From Hominifimenecus microfluidus (GTDB taxonomy: Bacteria > Bacillota > Clostridia > Lachnospirales > Lachnospiraceae): a stretch of DNA of 58,434 nt. Under the pieces are notes generated by a model. It saw only the letters and a program-made list of their open reading frames with translations. It was not told the origin of the DNA and did not search any database. Within the stretch, counting starts at the first letter, position 1, and each line of letters begins with the position of its first letter. Positions 10,296 to 18,668 of this stretch are shown here, piece by piece. Location of the stretch: NCBI GenBank assembly GCA_020687485.1, contig JAJEQR010000021.1, forward strand, positions 1-58,434, given 5' to 3'. A program made the position numbers and the translations under genes.

Positions 10296-11411
10296 ATGAA
10301 TTATAAAGCATTTCAGAACATAAAATTATCGGGACTTGGCATGGGAAATATGCGTCTGCCTTCTACGGATCCCAAGAATCCGAGCGCACCGATTGATTAC
10401 TCGGAAGCATTTAAGATTATCCGCCGTGCTTACGAGGCAGGAATCAATTATTTCGATACGGCTTATATCTATAATAACGGAGAGTCGGAGAAATGTCTGG
10501 GCGAAGCTATGAAGATTTTCCCGCGCGACAGTTTTTTTATAGCAACTAAGTTCAGTATTGATTCTACTCCGGATTATGAGGCAGTTTTTGAAGAGCAGCT
10601 TCGGAGACTTCAGACGGATTACATTGATTTTTATCTGCTGCATTGCCTGACGGATGCGAATGTGGACAAGTATTTGAACAGTGGAGCAATCGAATACTTC
10701 CTGAAGCAGAAAGAGGAAGGACGCATCCGCTATCTGGGATTTTCCAGTCATGCGGGCGTTGAGACCCTTCGACGTTTTGCATCGCACCGTGAGTGGGATT
10801 TTGCGCAGCTTCAGATCAATTATTATGACTGGAATTATTCCTCCGCGAAGGAAGAGTATCAGATTCTGGAGGAGCGGAATATCCCCATTATAGTTATGGA
10901 GCCTGTCCGCGGCGGAAGATTGGCGGATCTGACGCCGGAAGCCAATGCGGTTCTGAAGGCGGCGCATCCGGACTGGAGTATTGCCTCCTGGGCTCTGAAG
11001 TTCGTGAAGAGTTTGCCGCAGGTACAGGTGATCCTCTCTGGTATGAGCACGATGGAGCAGCTGGAGGATAATCTGGCTACGTTTGCAGATGGAGAAGGTC
11101 TGAGCGGGGTGGACAGAGAGATTCTGGAGAAGGCCTGCGAGATGTTCAAGAGTCAGATTCAGGTACCCTGTACAGCCTGTCGCTACTGCTGCAGTGAATG
11201 TCCGATGGAGATCAATATTCCGGAGTACATGAAGCTTTATAACGCTTATAAGGTGGATGGCCCGTGGGCACTGAAAGATGCGTCCAAGATTGAGTCCCAG
11301 GGAAAGCCATCTGACTGTATCGGATGCGGCGCCTGCACCGGACATTGCCCGCAGAATATCGAAGTGCCGAAGATCATGGAGGAGCTTGCTGACCTGATCA
11401 AGCCGCAGTAG
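10296..11411 (+). CDS. Aldo/keto reductase with C-terminal 4Fe-4S ferredoxin domain
   Basis: 371 residues. The N-terminal two-thirds is an aldo/keto reductase barrel: GLGMGNMRLP, then INYFDTAYIYNNGESEKCLG with the catalytic Asp and Tyr, the Lys in FIATKFS and the His in YLLHCL. The C-terminal part carries two cysteine clusters, CTACRYCCSECP and CIGCGACTGHCP, so electrons may come from ferredoxin-type donors as well as NAD(P)H. This architecture is common in Clostridia; substrates are mostly unknown. ATG 10296 follows GGGAGGATGAAGC. It starts 30 bases after the ferredoxin gene and is probably co-transcribed with the flavoprotein pair. Confidence 0.93.
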   Translation: MNYKAFQNIKLSGLGMGNMRLPSTDPKNPSAPIDYSEAFKIIRRAYEAGINYFDTAYIYNNGESEKCLGEAMKIFPRDSFFIATKFSIDSTPDYEAVFEEQLRRLQTDYIDFYLLHCLTDANVDKYLNSGAIEYFLKQKEEGRIRYLGFSSHAGVETLRRFASHREWDFAQLQINYYDWNYSSAKEEYQILEERNIPIIVMEPVRGGRLADLTPEANAVLKAAHPDWSIASWALKFVKSLPQVQVILSGMSTMEQLEDNLATFADGEGLSGVDREILEKACEMFKSQIQVPCTACRYCCSECPMEINIPEYMKLYNAYKVDGPWALKDASKIESQGKPSDCIGCGACTGHCPQNIEVPKIMEELADLIKPQ

Positions 11412-11428
11412 AAGACAATAAGTGAACG

Positions 11429-12025
11429 ATGAAAGATAAGTACCAGTGCACGATGTATGCCTGCTTTGCCGGTTACATTGTGCAGGCGATTGTGAATAAT
11501 TTTGTACCGCTGCTTTTTCTCACATTCGAGAAAACCTATCAGGTTCCGCTGAGCCAGATTACCATGCTGATTACCTTTAACTTCGGCATTCAGCTGCTGA
11601 TCGACCTGTTGGCAGCCAGATTCGTTGACAGGATCGGATACCGGGTATCCATTGTTCTGGCGCATATATTTTCAGCAGCAGGTCTGATCGGCCTGGTGAT
11701 TCTGCCGAATTTGTGTTCGAGCGCCTTTATCGGTCTGCTGATCTCCGTTGTGATCTATGCCATCGGCGGAGGTCTGATCGAGGTACTGATCAGCCCCATT
11801 GTGGAGAGCTGTCCCGGCGATCAGAAGGAAAAAGCGATGAGTCTGCTGCATTCCTTCTATTGCTGGGGGCATGTAGGGGTAGTCCTGATTTCCACGATAT
11901 TTTTCCGGGTATTCGGACTGGCTTCAGATAATCTGAAGAAAGGAATCCTGGTGGGAGTTGTTTTCCCTGTTCTTTTGCTGACAGGGATTGCAATTCTGAA
12001 GAAGTCGAAGCAGGATACGGCCTGA
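11429..12025 (+). CDS. MFS transporter, apparently with a large internal deletion
   Basis: 198 residues, about half of a normal MFS transporter of this type (around 390). Five hydrophobic segments match the N-terminal half, including the loop VDRIGYRVS between helices 2 and 3. After a segment ending in ISTIFFRVFG the chain goes straight to DNLKKGILVGVVFPVLLLTG and a Lys-rich tail, which from my memory of the family is the last helix and C-terminus of the full-length protein. The reading frame is kept. I therefore suggest an in-frame loss of roughly 190 residues. A working 12-helix transporter seems unlikely; a half-size protein cannot be excluded. It starts 18 bases after the aldo/keto reductase gene. 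Confidence 0.75.
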   Translation: MKDKYQCTMYACFAGYIVQAIVNNFVPLLFLTFEKTYQVPLSQITMLITFNFGIQLLIDLLAARFVDRIGYRVSIVLAHIFSAAGLIGLVILPNLCSSAFIGLLISVVIYAIGGGLIEVLISPIVESCPGDQKEKAMSLLHSFYCWGHVGVVLISTIFFRVFGLASDNLKKGILVGVVFPVLLLTGIAILKKSKQDTA

Positions 12026-12085
12026 ATTGTTTCAGGTTTTGGAATAAGAGACGTTGGATTAGAAAAAAGAAAAAGGAAAGATTGG

Positions 12086-12130
12086 GAAGGTTACAGAAGA
12101 CAAGATTCTGTGACCTTCTTTTTTGTGCTT
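12086..12130 (+). terminator. Terminator of the redox/MFS operon
   Basis: GAAGGTTACAGA (12086-12097) pairs with TCTGTGACCTTC (12107-12118) with one G-T pair, followed by a run of T. It lies within the upstream extension of the next open frame, which argues that the protease starts later, at 12277. Confidence 0.88.
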
Positions 12131-12276
12131 TTTTACGACGTGCAGTTATTTGTCGAAAAAAGAGAGTCTGTGTAAGGCGTAGGAGGACGGAAGCAGGAAT
12201 AAAATGTATTGTGGAGCGCTGCCAACAGAAAGAGTGGAAGCGAGAAGCATATTCCGGGAGTAAACGGAGGGAGGAG

Positions 12277-13995
12277 ATGCAGATGCAGAATGAGAAAATT
12301 GAGAATATATTGAACCTTGCACTGGAAATGCCGGAAGAAGAGCGGAGAAGAACGATGGATCTGAATGTGGGATACGAGAAGGAAGATCGCTCCTGGACGG
12401 TGATTGTGCGCTATTCCGATAGTCTGCTGCCATATACATCGGAACTGGTAAGAGTGAATGAACTGACCGGTGGCTATGCGATCGTGCAGCTCCCAGAGAG
12501 CCTGATCCGAAGTTTTGCTCAGCTTCCGGAAGTAGAATATATGGAGAAGCCTCGCCAGTTGTACTCCTCTCTGGATCGCAGCATCTCGCTTTCCTGCGTG
12601 ACGCCGATCAACGATGGCGGCCTGACGGGAATGGGGACACTGATAGCCGTGATTGACTCCGGTGTGGATTACCGACACCCGGATTTTCTGAACGGGGACG
12701 GTACGACGAGGATTCTCCGGATCTGGGATCAGTCGGTTCCCGGTCGGCCGCCGGAAGGTTTTCTGTATGGAACCGAGTACACGGAGGAGGAGATTAACCA
12801 GGCGCTGCAGGGTGGCGCGGATGTTCCCAGCCGCGATCGCAGCGGACATGGAACGGCAGTTCTGGGGATTGCTGCAGGCAATGGACGGGCCAGCGGCGGC
12901 CGGTACCGGGGGATGGCTCCGGACAGTCAGATCCTTGTGGTGAAGCTGAGGCAGCCCGGTGAGAGTGGTTTCCCGCGTACACCGGAGCTGATGACGGCGC
13001 TGGATTATGCAGTGCGAACCGCGCGTATGATGGGGAAGCCGCTGGCGATCAATCTCAGTTTCGGGAATACTTATGGATCACATGAAGGAAATTCGCTGGT
13101 GGAAACCTTTATCGATACACTGGCGGATCAGTGGAAAGTTTCGATTGCTGTTGGGACCGGGAATGAAGCGGATACCGGAGGGCATACGTCCGGACGCCTG
13201 GAGAAGGGCGATGTGCGCATGATTCCGCTTGCTATCGGTGAAAATGAGCCTGCGATGAATGTTCAGCTGTGGAAATCCTACGCGGACGAGTTTGATGTGT
13301 TGCTGATTACACCCTGGGGGAAGGTGATCGGGCCTTTCCGCAGGCAGGAGCAGCCGCAGGAATTTGAATTCGAGAATACGAGAGTGCTGGTCTATTATGG
13401 GCTTCCCAGTCCGTACAGTAGCGCACAGGAGATTTATTTTGAGTTTATTTCGAATCATGCGGATACTGGTGTCGATAGTGGTATCTGGAATTTCCGGTTT
13501 GTTCCGAGGCGGATTGTAACCGGGCGGTATGATCTGTGGTTGCCGAACAGTCAGGTCAGAAACCGGGATACACGTTTTATTTATCCGACGCCGGATACGA
13601 CGCTGACGATTCCGTCTGCTGCTTCACGTGTAATCGCAGTCGGAGCATATGACGGGGAAAATGATTCCTATGCGCCGTTTTCCGGGCGCGGTTATACCAC
13701 GTATACGAACCGGGTGCGGCCTGATCTGGTTGCGCCGGGCGTGGATATCATGACAACAGCTGTAGGGGGCGGCTATGCCAGGCAGAGCGGGACATCCTTC
13801 GCAACGCCATTTGTGACAGGAGCGGCGGCTCTGCTGATGGAATGGGGGATTGAGCAGGGCAATGACGATTATCTGTACGGAGAGAAGCTGAAGGCTTATC
13901 TCATTCGCGGAGCTCGCGCACTTCCAGGAATTCATAATTATCCTGATCCCCGCGTCGGATACGGTGCACTGTGTGTGGAGGATGGTCTGCCGTAA
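12277..13995 (+). CDS. S8 family peptidase (Csp-like subtilase)
   Basis: 572 residues. Catalytic Asp in LIAVIDSGVDYRHPDF (about residue 127), His in DRSGHGTAVLGIAAG (about 190) and Ser in SGTSFATPFVTGAAALL (about 508) are all present, so the triad is intact. The region of about 200 residues between His and Ser includes an inserted beta-rich jelly-roll segment, as in CspB/CspC germination proteases of Clostridia. There is a short N-terminal prodomain-like part and no signal peptide, which also fits Csp proteins. ATG 12277 follows GGAGG by six bases (ATG 12283 is an alternative). Its role in germination is inference; no cortex hydrolase is nearby. Confidence 0.88.
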   Translation: MQMQNEKIENILNLALEMPEEERRRTMDLNVGYEKEDRSWTVIVRYSDSLLPYTSELVRVNELTGGYAIVQLPESLIRSFAQLPEVEYMEKPRQLYSSLDRSISLSCVTPINDGGLTGMGTLIAVIDSGVDYRHPDFLNGDGTTRILRIWDQSVPGRPPEGFLYGTEYTEEEINQALQGGADVPSRDRSGHGTAVLGIAAGNGRASGGRYRGMAPDSQILVVKLRQPGESGFPRTPELMTALDYAVRTARMMGKPLAINLSFGNTYGSHEGNSLVETFIDTLADQWKVSIAVGTGNEADTGGHTSGRLEKGDVRMIPLAIGENEPAMNVQLWKSYADEFDVLLITPWGKVIGPFRRQEQPQEFEFENTRVLVYYGLPSPYSSAQEIYFEFISNHADTGVDSGIWNFRFVPRRIVTGRYDLWLPNSQVRNRDTRFIYPTPDTTLTIPSAASRVIAVGAYDGENDSYAPFSGRGYTTYTNRVRPDLVAPGVDIMTTAVGGGYARQSGTSFATPFVTGAAALLMEWGIEQGNDDYLYGEKLKAYLIRGARALPGIHNYPDPRVGYGALCVEDGLP

Positions 13996-14016
13996 CATCT
14001 AATGAGAGGATTGCTG

Positions 14017-14069
14017 TAAAGTGATATTGACTTTAAAGAATAATTGACTTTAAAGTGATAAAGTACTTT
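14017..14069 (+). promoter_or_regulatory. Repeated operator-like array before the NSS transporter gene
   Basis: ATTGACTTTAAAG occurs twice (14026-14038 and 14043-14055, 17 bases apart), each with the palindrome CTTTAAAG; TAAAGTGATA also occurs twice (14017-14026, 14051-14060); a third palindrome AAAGTACTTT is at 14060-14069. The last overlaps the -35 hexamer. The layout suggests cooperative binding by an unknown regulator. Confidence 0.5.
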
Positions 14070-14095
14070 ACAAACGCTTCTTTAAATTATATAAT
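14067..14095 (+). promoter_or_regulatory. Sigma-A promoter of the NSS transporter gene
   Basis: TTTACA (14067-14072), a 17-base spacer and a perfect TATAAT (14090-14095). A leader of about 90 bases follows before the gene. The -35 lies within the repeated operator-like sequence. Confidence 0.8.
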
Positions 14096-14192
14096 ATCTG
14101 TACAAATCGGTTTCTGAATCCGAAAATGAGAGACAAGGAGAGGCAGAGGATACATAATCCGGGAAGGATAGCGTATCCGGCCAAAGGAGAGT

Positions 14193-15530
14193 ATGGAAAA
14201 CAACAGAGAACGACTGGGAAGCCGGCTGGGCTTTATTATGCTTTCAGCCGGCTGTGCGATCGGGTGCGGCAATGTATGGAAGTTCCCGTGGCTGTGCGGG
14301 CAGAATGGCGGCGGCAGCTTTATGCTGATCTATGTAATCTGTCTGATCCTGCTGGGACTTCCGGCGATGATAATGGAGTTCGCAGTGGGACGCGCGTCAC
14401 AGAGCAGTCCGATCTATATGTATCAGAAGCTGTCCGGCAAGAAGAAATGGGGCGTCTTCGGAATTATCTGTCTGATCGGCAATATCGCCTTGATGGCATT
14501 CTACACGGTTGTAACCGGATGGATTATTTACTACTTCGTAAAGTTTATTACAGGTCAGAATCAGGATTTTGGATTTGTGAATATGATTACGAATCCGACA
14601 GTGAACGTGACATATCTTCTGATTACGGTTTTGATCGCTTTCGTTATCCTGAGTTTTCATCTTCAGGGCGGTCTGGAACGAATCACGAAGTATATGATGT
14701 GCGCACTGATTGTGCTGATGCTGGTGCTGGCTGTTCACAGCCTGACGCTGAAGGGCGCAGAAGAGGGTATGGCGTTCTATCTGATTCCGGATTTCTCGAA
14801 GATCACGGGAACGGTGATTGTGAGCGCGATGAACCAGGCATTTTTCACGCTTTCCGTTGGCATGGGCGGTATGGCGATCTTCGGAAGCTATATCGAGAAG
14901 AACCACTCTCTGATGGGAGAGTCTGCACGGATTATTGCGCTGGATACTCTGGTGGCGGTAATTGCGGGCGTGATTATGTTCCCGGCCTGCTTTACCTATG
15001 GTCTGGAAGTGAATGCCGGTCCGAGTCTGCTGTTTGATACGATGGCAAGTGTGTTCAACAATATGGACGGCGGTCGCTGGTGGGGAAGCCTGTTCTTCCT
15101 CTTCATGGTATTTGCAGCTGTTTCTACTGTGCTTGGCGTGTGTGAAAACATTCTGGCGATGATCCGCGAGTTGACCGGCTGGTCCCGGCCGAAGGGATGT
15201 CTGGTGTGCGGCATCGTCATCTTCCTGCTGGCGCTGACAACCGCTCTTGGCTATAGCGTGCTTCATTTCCAGCCCTTCGCCGAAGGCACGGCATGGCTGG
15301 ACTTCTGGGATTTCATCGTATCCACGAATGTGCTTCCGCTGGGCTCACTGGTACTGGCCCTGTTCTGCTGCAATCGCTTTGGCTGGAGCTGGGATAAGTT
15401 CATGGAGGAAGCGAACACAGGCAAGGGACTGAAGGTGAAGAAATGGATGAAGCCGCTCTTCAAATACGTGGTTCCGGCCGTGATTGCGTTTATTTATATC
15501 TATGGTATCGTTACGTTCCAGTGGAAATAA
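14193..15530 (+). CDS. Sodium-dependent transporter, neurotransmitter:sodium symporter (NSS/SNF) family
   Basis: 445 residues with about eleven to twelve hydrophobic segments, the normal size of bacterial NSS proteins related to LeuT, MhsT and TnaT. The first helix contains LGFIMLSAGCAIGCGNVWKFPW with the unwound sodium/substrate site, followed by NGGGSFMLIYVICLILLGLPAMIMEFAVGR, the family signature. It imports an amino acid with sodium; the substrate cannot be read from the sequence. ATG 14193 follows AAGGAGAGT. It is monocistronic, between a repeated operator region and a terminator at 15558. Confidence 0.94.
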   Translation: MENNRERLGSRLGFIMLSAGCAIGCGNVWKFPWLCGQNGGGSFMLIYVICLILLGLPAMIMEFAVGRASQSSPIYMYQKLSGKKKWGVFGIICLIGNIALMAFYTVVTGWIIYYFVKFITGQNQDFGFVNMITNPTVNVTYLLITVLIAFVILSFHLQGGLERITKYMMCALIVLMLVLAVHSLTLKGAEEGMAFYLIPDFSKITGTVIVSAMNQAFFTLSVGMGGMAIFGSYIEKNHSLMGESARIIALDTLVAVIAGVIMFPACFTYGLEVNAGPSLLFDTMASVFNNMDGGRWWGSLFFLFMVFAAVSTVLGVCENILAMIRELTGWSRPKGCLVCGIVIFLLALTTALGYSVLHFQPFAEGTAWLDFWDFIVSTNVLPLGSLVLALFCCNRFGWSWDKFMEEANTGKGLKVKKWMKPLFKYVVPAVIAFIYIYGIVTFQWK

Positions 15531-15557
15531 AAGATAGAAGTTATATGGATAGTTTTT

Positions 15558-15588
15558 ACCCGGATGCGAATGGAGCATCCGGGTTTTG
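15558..15588 (+). terminator. Terminator after the NSS transporter gene
   Basis: ACCCGGATGC (15558-15567) pairs perfectly with GCATCCGGGT (15575-15584), followed by TTTTG. It also faces the converging minus-strand transporter gene at 15614. Confidence 0.9.
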
Positions 15589-15613
15589 TGTATAAGTGCT
15601 GCCGGTGTGAATT

Positions 15614-16756
15614 TCATCGAATCAGAATCCAGATCCCTGTAAGAACCGCCAGAAACAGCACATTGGAGATTGTAAATGCGGCAAAATAAGCGCCTTTTCG
15701 GTCGGGCATACGAGTTGCAATCTGTCGGTAGGAGATCAGGCTGGCCATAGAGGCGATCAGAGTTCCGAGACCGCCGAGATTTGTGCCGATGATCAGCGCC
15801 TGCACATCCGAAGTAAAGCCGGAGAGCAGAAGGGCTGCCGGAACATTGCTCGTGATCTGGGAGGCAAGAATCGCAACAGGAACTTCGTGTCCGGCGATGA
15901 TGCTCTGAATCCATTCGGAGAAAGCGGGAATACGGCCGAGATTTCCAATAAAGACAAAGAATGCCGCGAAGGTCAGCAGCAGAGAGTAATCCACCTGGCG
16001 GAGCGTATGACGATCCGTGATAAGAACCGCAAGAAGTACCGTAAGCAGCATGACCGGATATGACAGGATTCGAACAACAGTCATCAGGCAGACGGCGAAG
16101 AGTGCGGCATACATCAGAATCCGGGAACGATTCATCGGATGCACAGCGGAATCCTCCGGCAGAAAGGTGCTCTGACTATCGCCAAAATTCATTTTTCGGC
16201 AGAGAAAAAGAATCCATGCGGCAAGAAGCAGCAGAGATATCAGCGTATACGGCAGCATCAGCCGAAGAAATGCGCCCATACTCATGCCGCTTTTTCCATA
16301 GAGATACAGATTCTGCGGGTTGCCGATCGGAGTCAGCATACTGCCGAGATTAGCAGCGATCGTCTGCATACAGACGACAGGGATTGCCAGCTGCCGGAAA
16401 GCTTTATCACCAAGGCTGTGAAGCACAATAAAGGCAAAGGGAACGAATGTGATCAGAGACACGTCATTCGTGATCAGCATACTGCAGAAAAAACAGAGCC
16501 CGACCAGGACAAAAAGCAATCCGGGTGTGTTTTTTGTCCGTTTCAGCAGAACCTGTCCGATATGGTAGAATACATTCTGGCGCTGAAGTCCTGCCATAAC
16601 CGTCATCAGAGAGAACAGGATCGCAAGCGTGCGAAAATCAATATATCCCGGATACTGGGCATCCGGAGGAATGATAAAGGCAGAGAAAATCGCCAGGAGA
16701 ACGGCGATGATCAGAACCGTCTCCTGACGCAATTTTTGTTTTATTTTTGTACGCAT
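15614..16756 (-). CDS. ArsB/NhaD-type (SLC13-like) anion or citrate permease
   Basis: 380 residues with about ten hydrophobic segments. The repeated hairpin-type motifs ITNDVSLITFVPF and NLGSMLTPIGNPQNLYLY in the first half, and ITSNVPAALLLSG and IIGTNLGGLGTLIASMASLI in the second half, are the two inverted repeats of the ion transporter superfamily (ArsB, DASS). Somewhat shorter than typical ArsB (about 430). The substrate could be a dicarboxylate, citrate or arsenite; no arsenic genes are nearby. It starts 25 bases after the DUF885 gene on the same strand, so both are probably one operon. Confidence 0.88.
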   Translation of the reverse strand: MRTKIKQKLRQETVLIIAVLLAIFSAFIIPPDAQYPGYIDFRTLAILFSLMTVMAGLQRQNVFYHIGQVLLKRTKNTPGLLFVLVGLCFFCSMLITNDVSLITFVPFAFIVLHSLGDKAFRQLAIPVVCMQTIAANLGSMLTPIGNPQNLYLYGKSGMSMGAFLRLMLPYTLISLLLLAAWILFLCRKMNFGDSQSTFLPEDSAVHPMNRSRILMYAALFAVCLMTVVRILSYPVMLLTVLLAVLITDRHTLRQVDYSLLLTFAAFFVFIGNLGRIPAFSEWIQSIIAGHEVPVAILASQITSNVPAALLLSGFTSDVQALIIGTNLGGLGTLIASMASLISYRQIATRMPDRKGAYFAAFTISNVLFLAVLTGIWILIR

Positions 16757-16781
16757 TATAACAAGATATCCTTATTTGAAA

Positions 16782-18446
16782 TCAAAAGCGGGGATTAATC
16801 AGCCGCGAGCTTCCGAATTCGTGGAAGTAGCGTTCCTGTTCTTCCTTCGTCATGCGAACCAGCATGCCAAGGCTCTCCATGCTGATCTGTCCGGCAGAGA
16901 AGAGAAGCTCCGTGTAATCCCACTTGGTATAGCCGTATTCCTTCTCCCAGTCGCATAGCTTTTTCATGCCGTAATAGTAGCAGGTGAAGTAGCCCGGCGA
17001 GCTCTGGTGCGCTCGAACCTGGGTGCGGGCGGTAACGCGGTCGAAGCCAAGCTCCTTCTCATAGATCTGAATTGCTTCTTCTAGCGTAGCACCGAAGTAG
17101 AACAGCTGCAGATCCACCAGAATACGCACCGATGTATGGTGACGGCGGAAAGCGACGAACAGCGGGAAGAAGGGATCTTCTGCGAAGATGAACTGGAACG
17201 CGCGCTCGGTGCGCAGGCAGGTTCCTTCCAGAATCGGCACATTCTTCGCGCCAAGCTTTACCGTGTCCGGCGTGGCATCGATGGCGCTGCGGACGTACTG
17301 CACATGATGGCCGGGGTAGGATTCGTGCATGGCGTTCAGTTTGATCCAACCATCCGTAATGTTATTATAGTTGTACTGATTCAGGAACATCTGGCCGCGG
17401 AACGGACGGATGGAAAAGTCTCCGCCCTCATAGCCGCCCCAGGGGTAGCCATCCTTGAAGAATTCTGGCAGAGGAACGCAGACGCAGGCTTCGTCCTCCG
17501 GCAGACGTACGTACTCATGCGCAACGGCGCGGGTACGTTTCAGATAGTAATTCGCGCGATCGAACATTTCCTCTGCGCTGCTGCAGGGACCGGCATAGCG
17601 GAAGAGAATATCGCTGACTTCCTTCATGGTCGTCGGAGCGGTTTCTTCGATATCCAGATCGGCGGCAATGCGGAAAACTTCTGCGCGGGTCTTCACCACC
17701 TCTTCCTGATACCAGGACAGCAGTTCGTCGAGAGAAACGCCCAGGCGCTTCTTCAGAAGATTCCGGTAAGCTTCCTTCGGCAGGGCAACCCGGATCGAGA
17801 GATCATCCTTCAGCGCGTCTGCCTGCGCCTCCTCCGAGGCGTTGCCAATGTCACCAGCCATGGCGGTTAACTGCGTGCAGAAGTCGCTCATCGCCTGGTT
17901 CAGTGGCGCGAGTTCAGCGTCTGCCATATCCGGGAAATAAGACTTCAGATAGCTGATTTCTCTTTCCACATCCGCTTTGGTGTGAAGCAGCGACCGGGAG
18001 AGCGCATTCAGGCTGTCCGCGTTTCTGGTTTGGATTAGTTCAGAATAGATGTCCTGGTATTCGCCGAATGCCTCTAGGCGATGCTGCAGAAGATCTCTTC
18101 GAACGGAATCCGGACGGCGGTCACAGCGAATGATCTCCTGAAGCCACGAAACATAGTCCAGCATCGCTCCGGCAGGTGAAGCTTCCGCACCGTCAATCGT
18201 GAACTGAAGAGAATCCAGGAAATCCTGAAAGTGATTCTTCAACAAAGCATATACCGGATCGGGAGCGTCCAGCGCTTCTGCACGATCCTTCAGCGTCTGC
18301 CAGTCTGCTCTGGCCTGCGCGACATTTTCATCCGTGGGAAGAAACAGAATCTCTTCAAAATCACGGCGGCTGTTCAGCTGATCATAGAGATGAGTCAGAT
18401 CCTGATCAAGGCTTCGGTACATTTGCGTCAGTTCTTCGTTTTTCAT
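16782..18446 (-). CDS. DUF885 family protein (putative zinc metallopeptidase)
   Basis: 554 residues, the usual size of DUF885 proteins. The motif HESYPGHHVQ (about residue 365), a variant of the HEXXH-like pattern conserved in this family, suggests a metal site; RTERAFQFIF and KLCDWEKEYGYTKWDY further on are other conserved stretches. There is no signal peptide, so it is probably cytosolic. Family members are thought to be carboxypeptidase-like, but the activity is not proven here. ATG 18446-18444 is preceded on the minus strand by AGAAAGGCGA. Likely first gene of a two-gene operon with the permease downstream. Confidence 0.9.
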   Translation of the reverse strand: MKNEELTQMYRSLDQDLTHLYDQLNSRRDFEEILFLPTDENVAQARADWQTLKDRAEALDAPDPVYALLKNHFQDFLDSLQFTIDGAEASPAGAMLDYVSWLQEIIRCDRRPDSVRRDLLQHRLEAFGEYQDIYSELIQTRNADSLNALSRSLLHTKADVEREISYLKSYFPDMADAELAPLNQAMSDFCTQLTAMAGDIGNASEEAQADALKDDLSIRVALPKEAYRNLLKKRLGVSLDELLSWYQEEVVKTRAEVFRIAADLDIEETAPTTMKEVSDILFRYAGPCSSAEEMFDRANYYLKRTRAVAHEYVRLPEDEACVCVPLPEFFKDGYPWGGYEGGDFSIRPFRGQMFLNQYNYNNITDGWIKLNAMHESYPGHHVQYVRSAIDATPDTVKLGAKNVPILEGTCLRTERAFQFIFAEDPFFPLFVAFRRHHTSVRILVDLQLFYFGATLEEAIQIYEKELGFDRVTARTQVRAHQSSPGYFTCYYYGMKKLCDWEKEYGYTKWDYTELLFSAGQISMESLGMLVRMTKEEQERYFHEFGSSRLINPRF

Positions 18447-18668
18447 AGTATTATTCGCCTTTCTGTAGTGTCCGCTCTGAAATCATTGTTGTTACAGGCG
18501 GTCTTGTATATGTGAGCGGAACAGATTCATCATAGCAGAAATGCAGGAGATTGTATAGAGAAAATGGAATTGTTAGGAAAAAGTAAAACATATACGATCG
18601 GGATATGGTATGCTTGCATCATAGAGTTTTTTCACGGATATTACGGCAGAAGGAGGCTTTGGAAAACG

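Noticed and set aside
14126-15037. 303-codon plus-strand frame overlapping the NSS transporter gene
   Set aside because: It is in another frame, rich in Arg and Ser, and lacks membrane segments; the NSS frame is clearly real.
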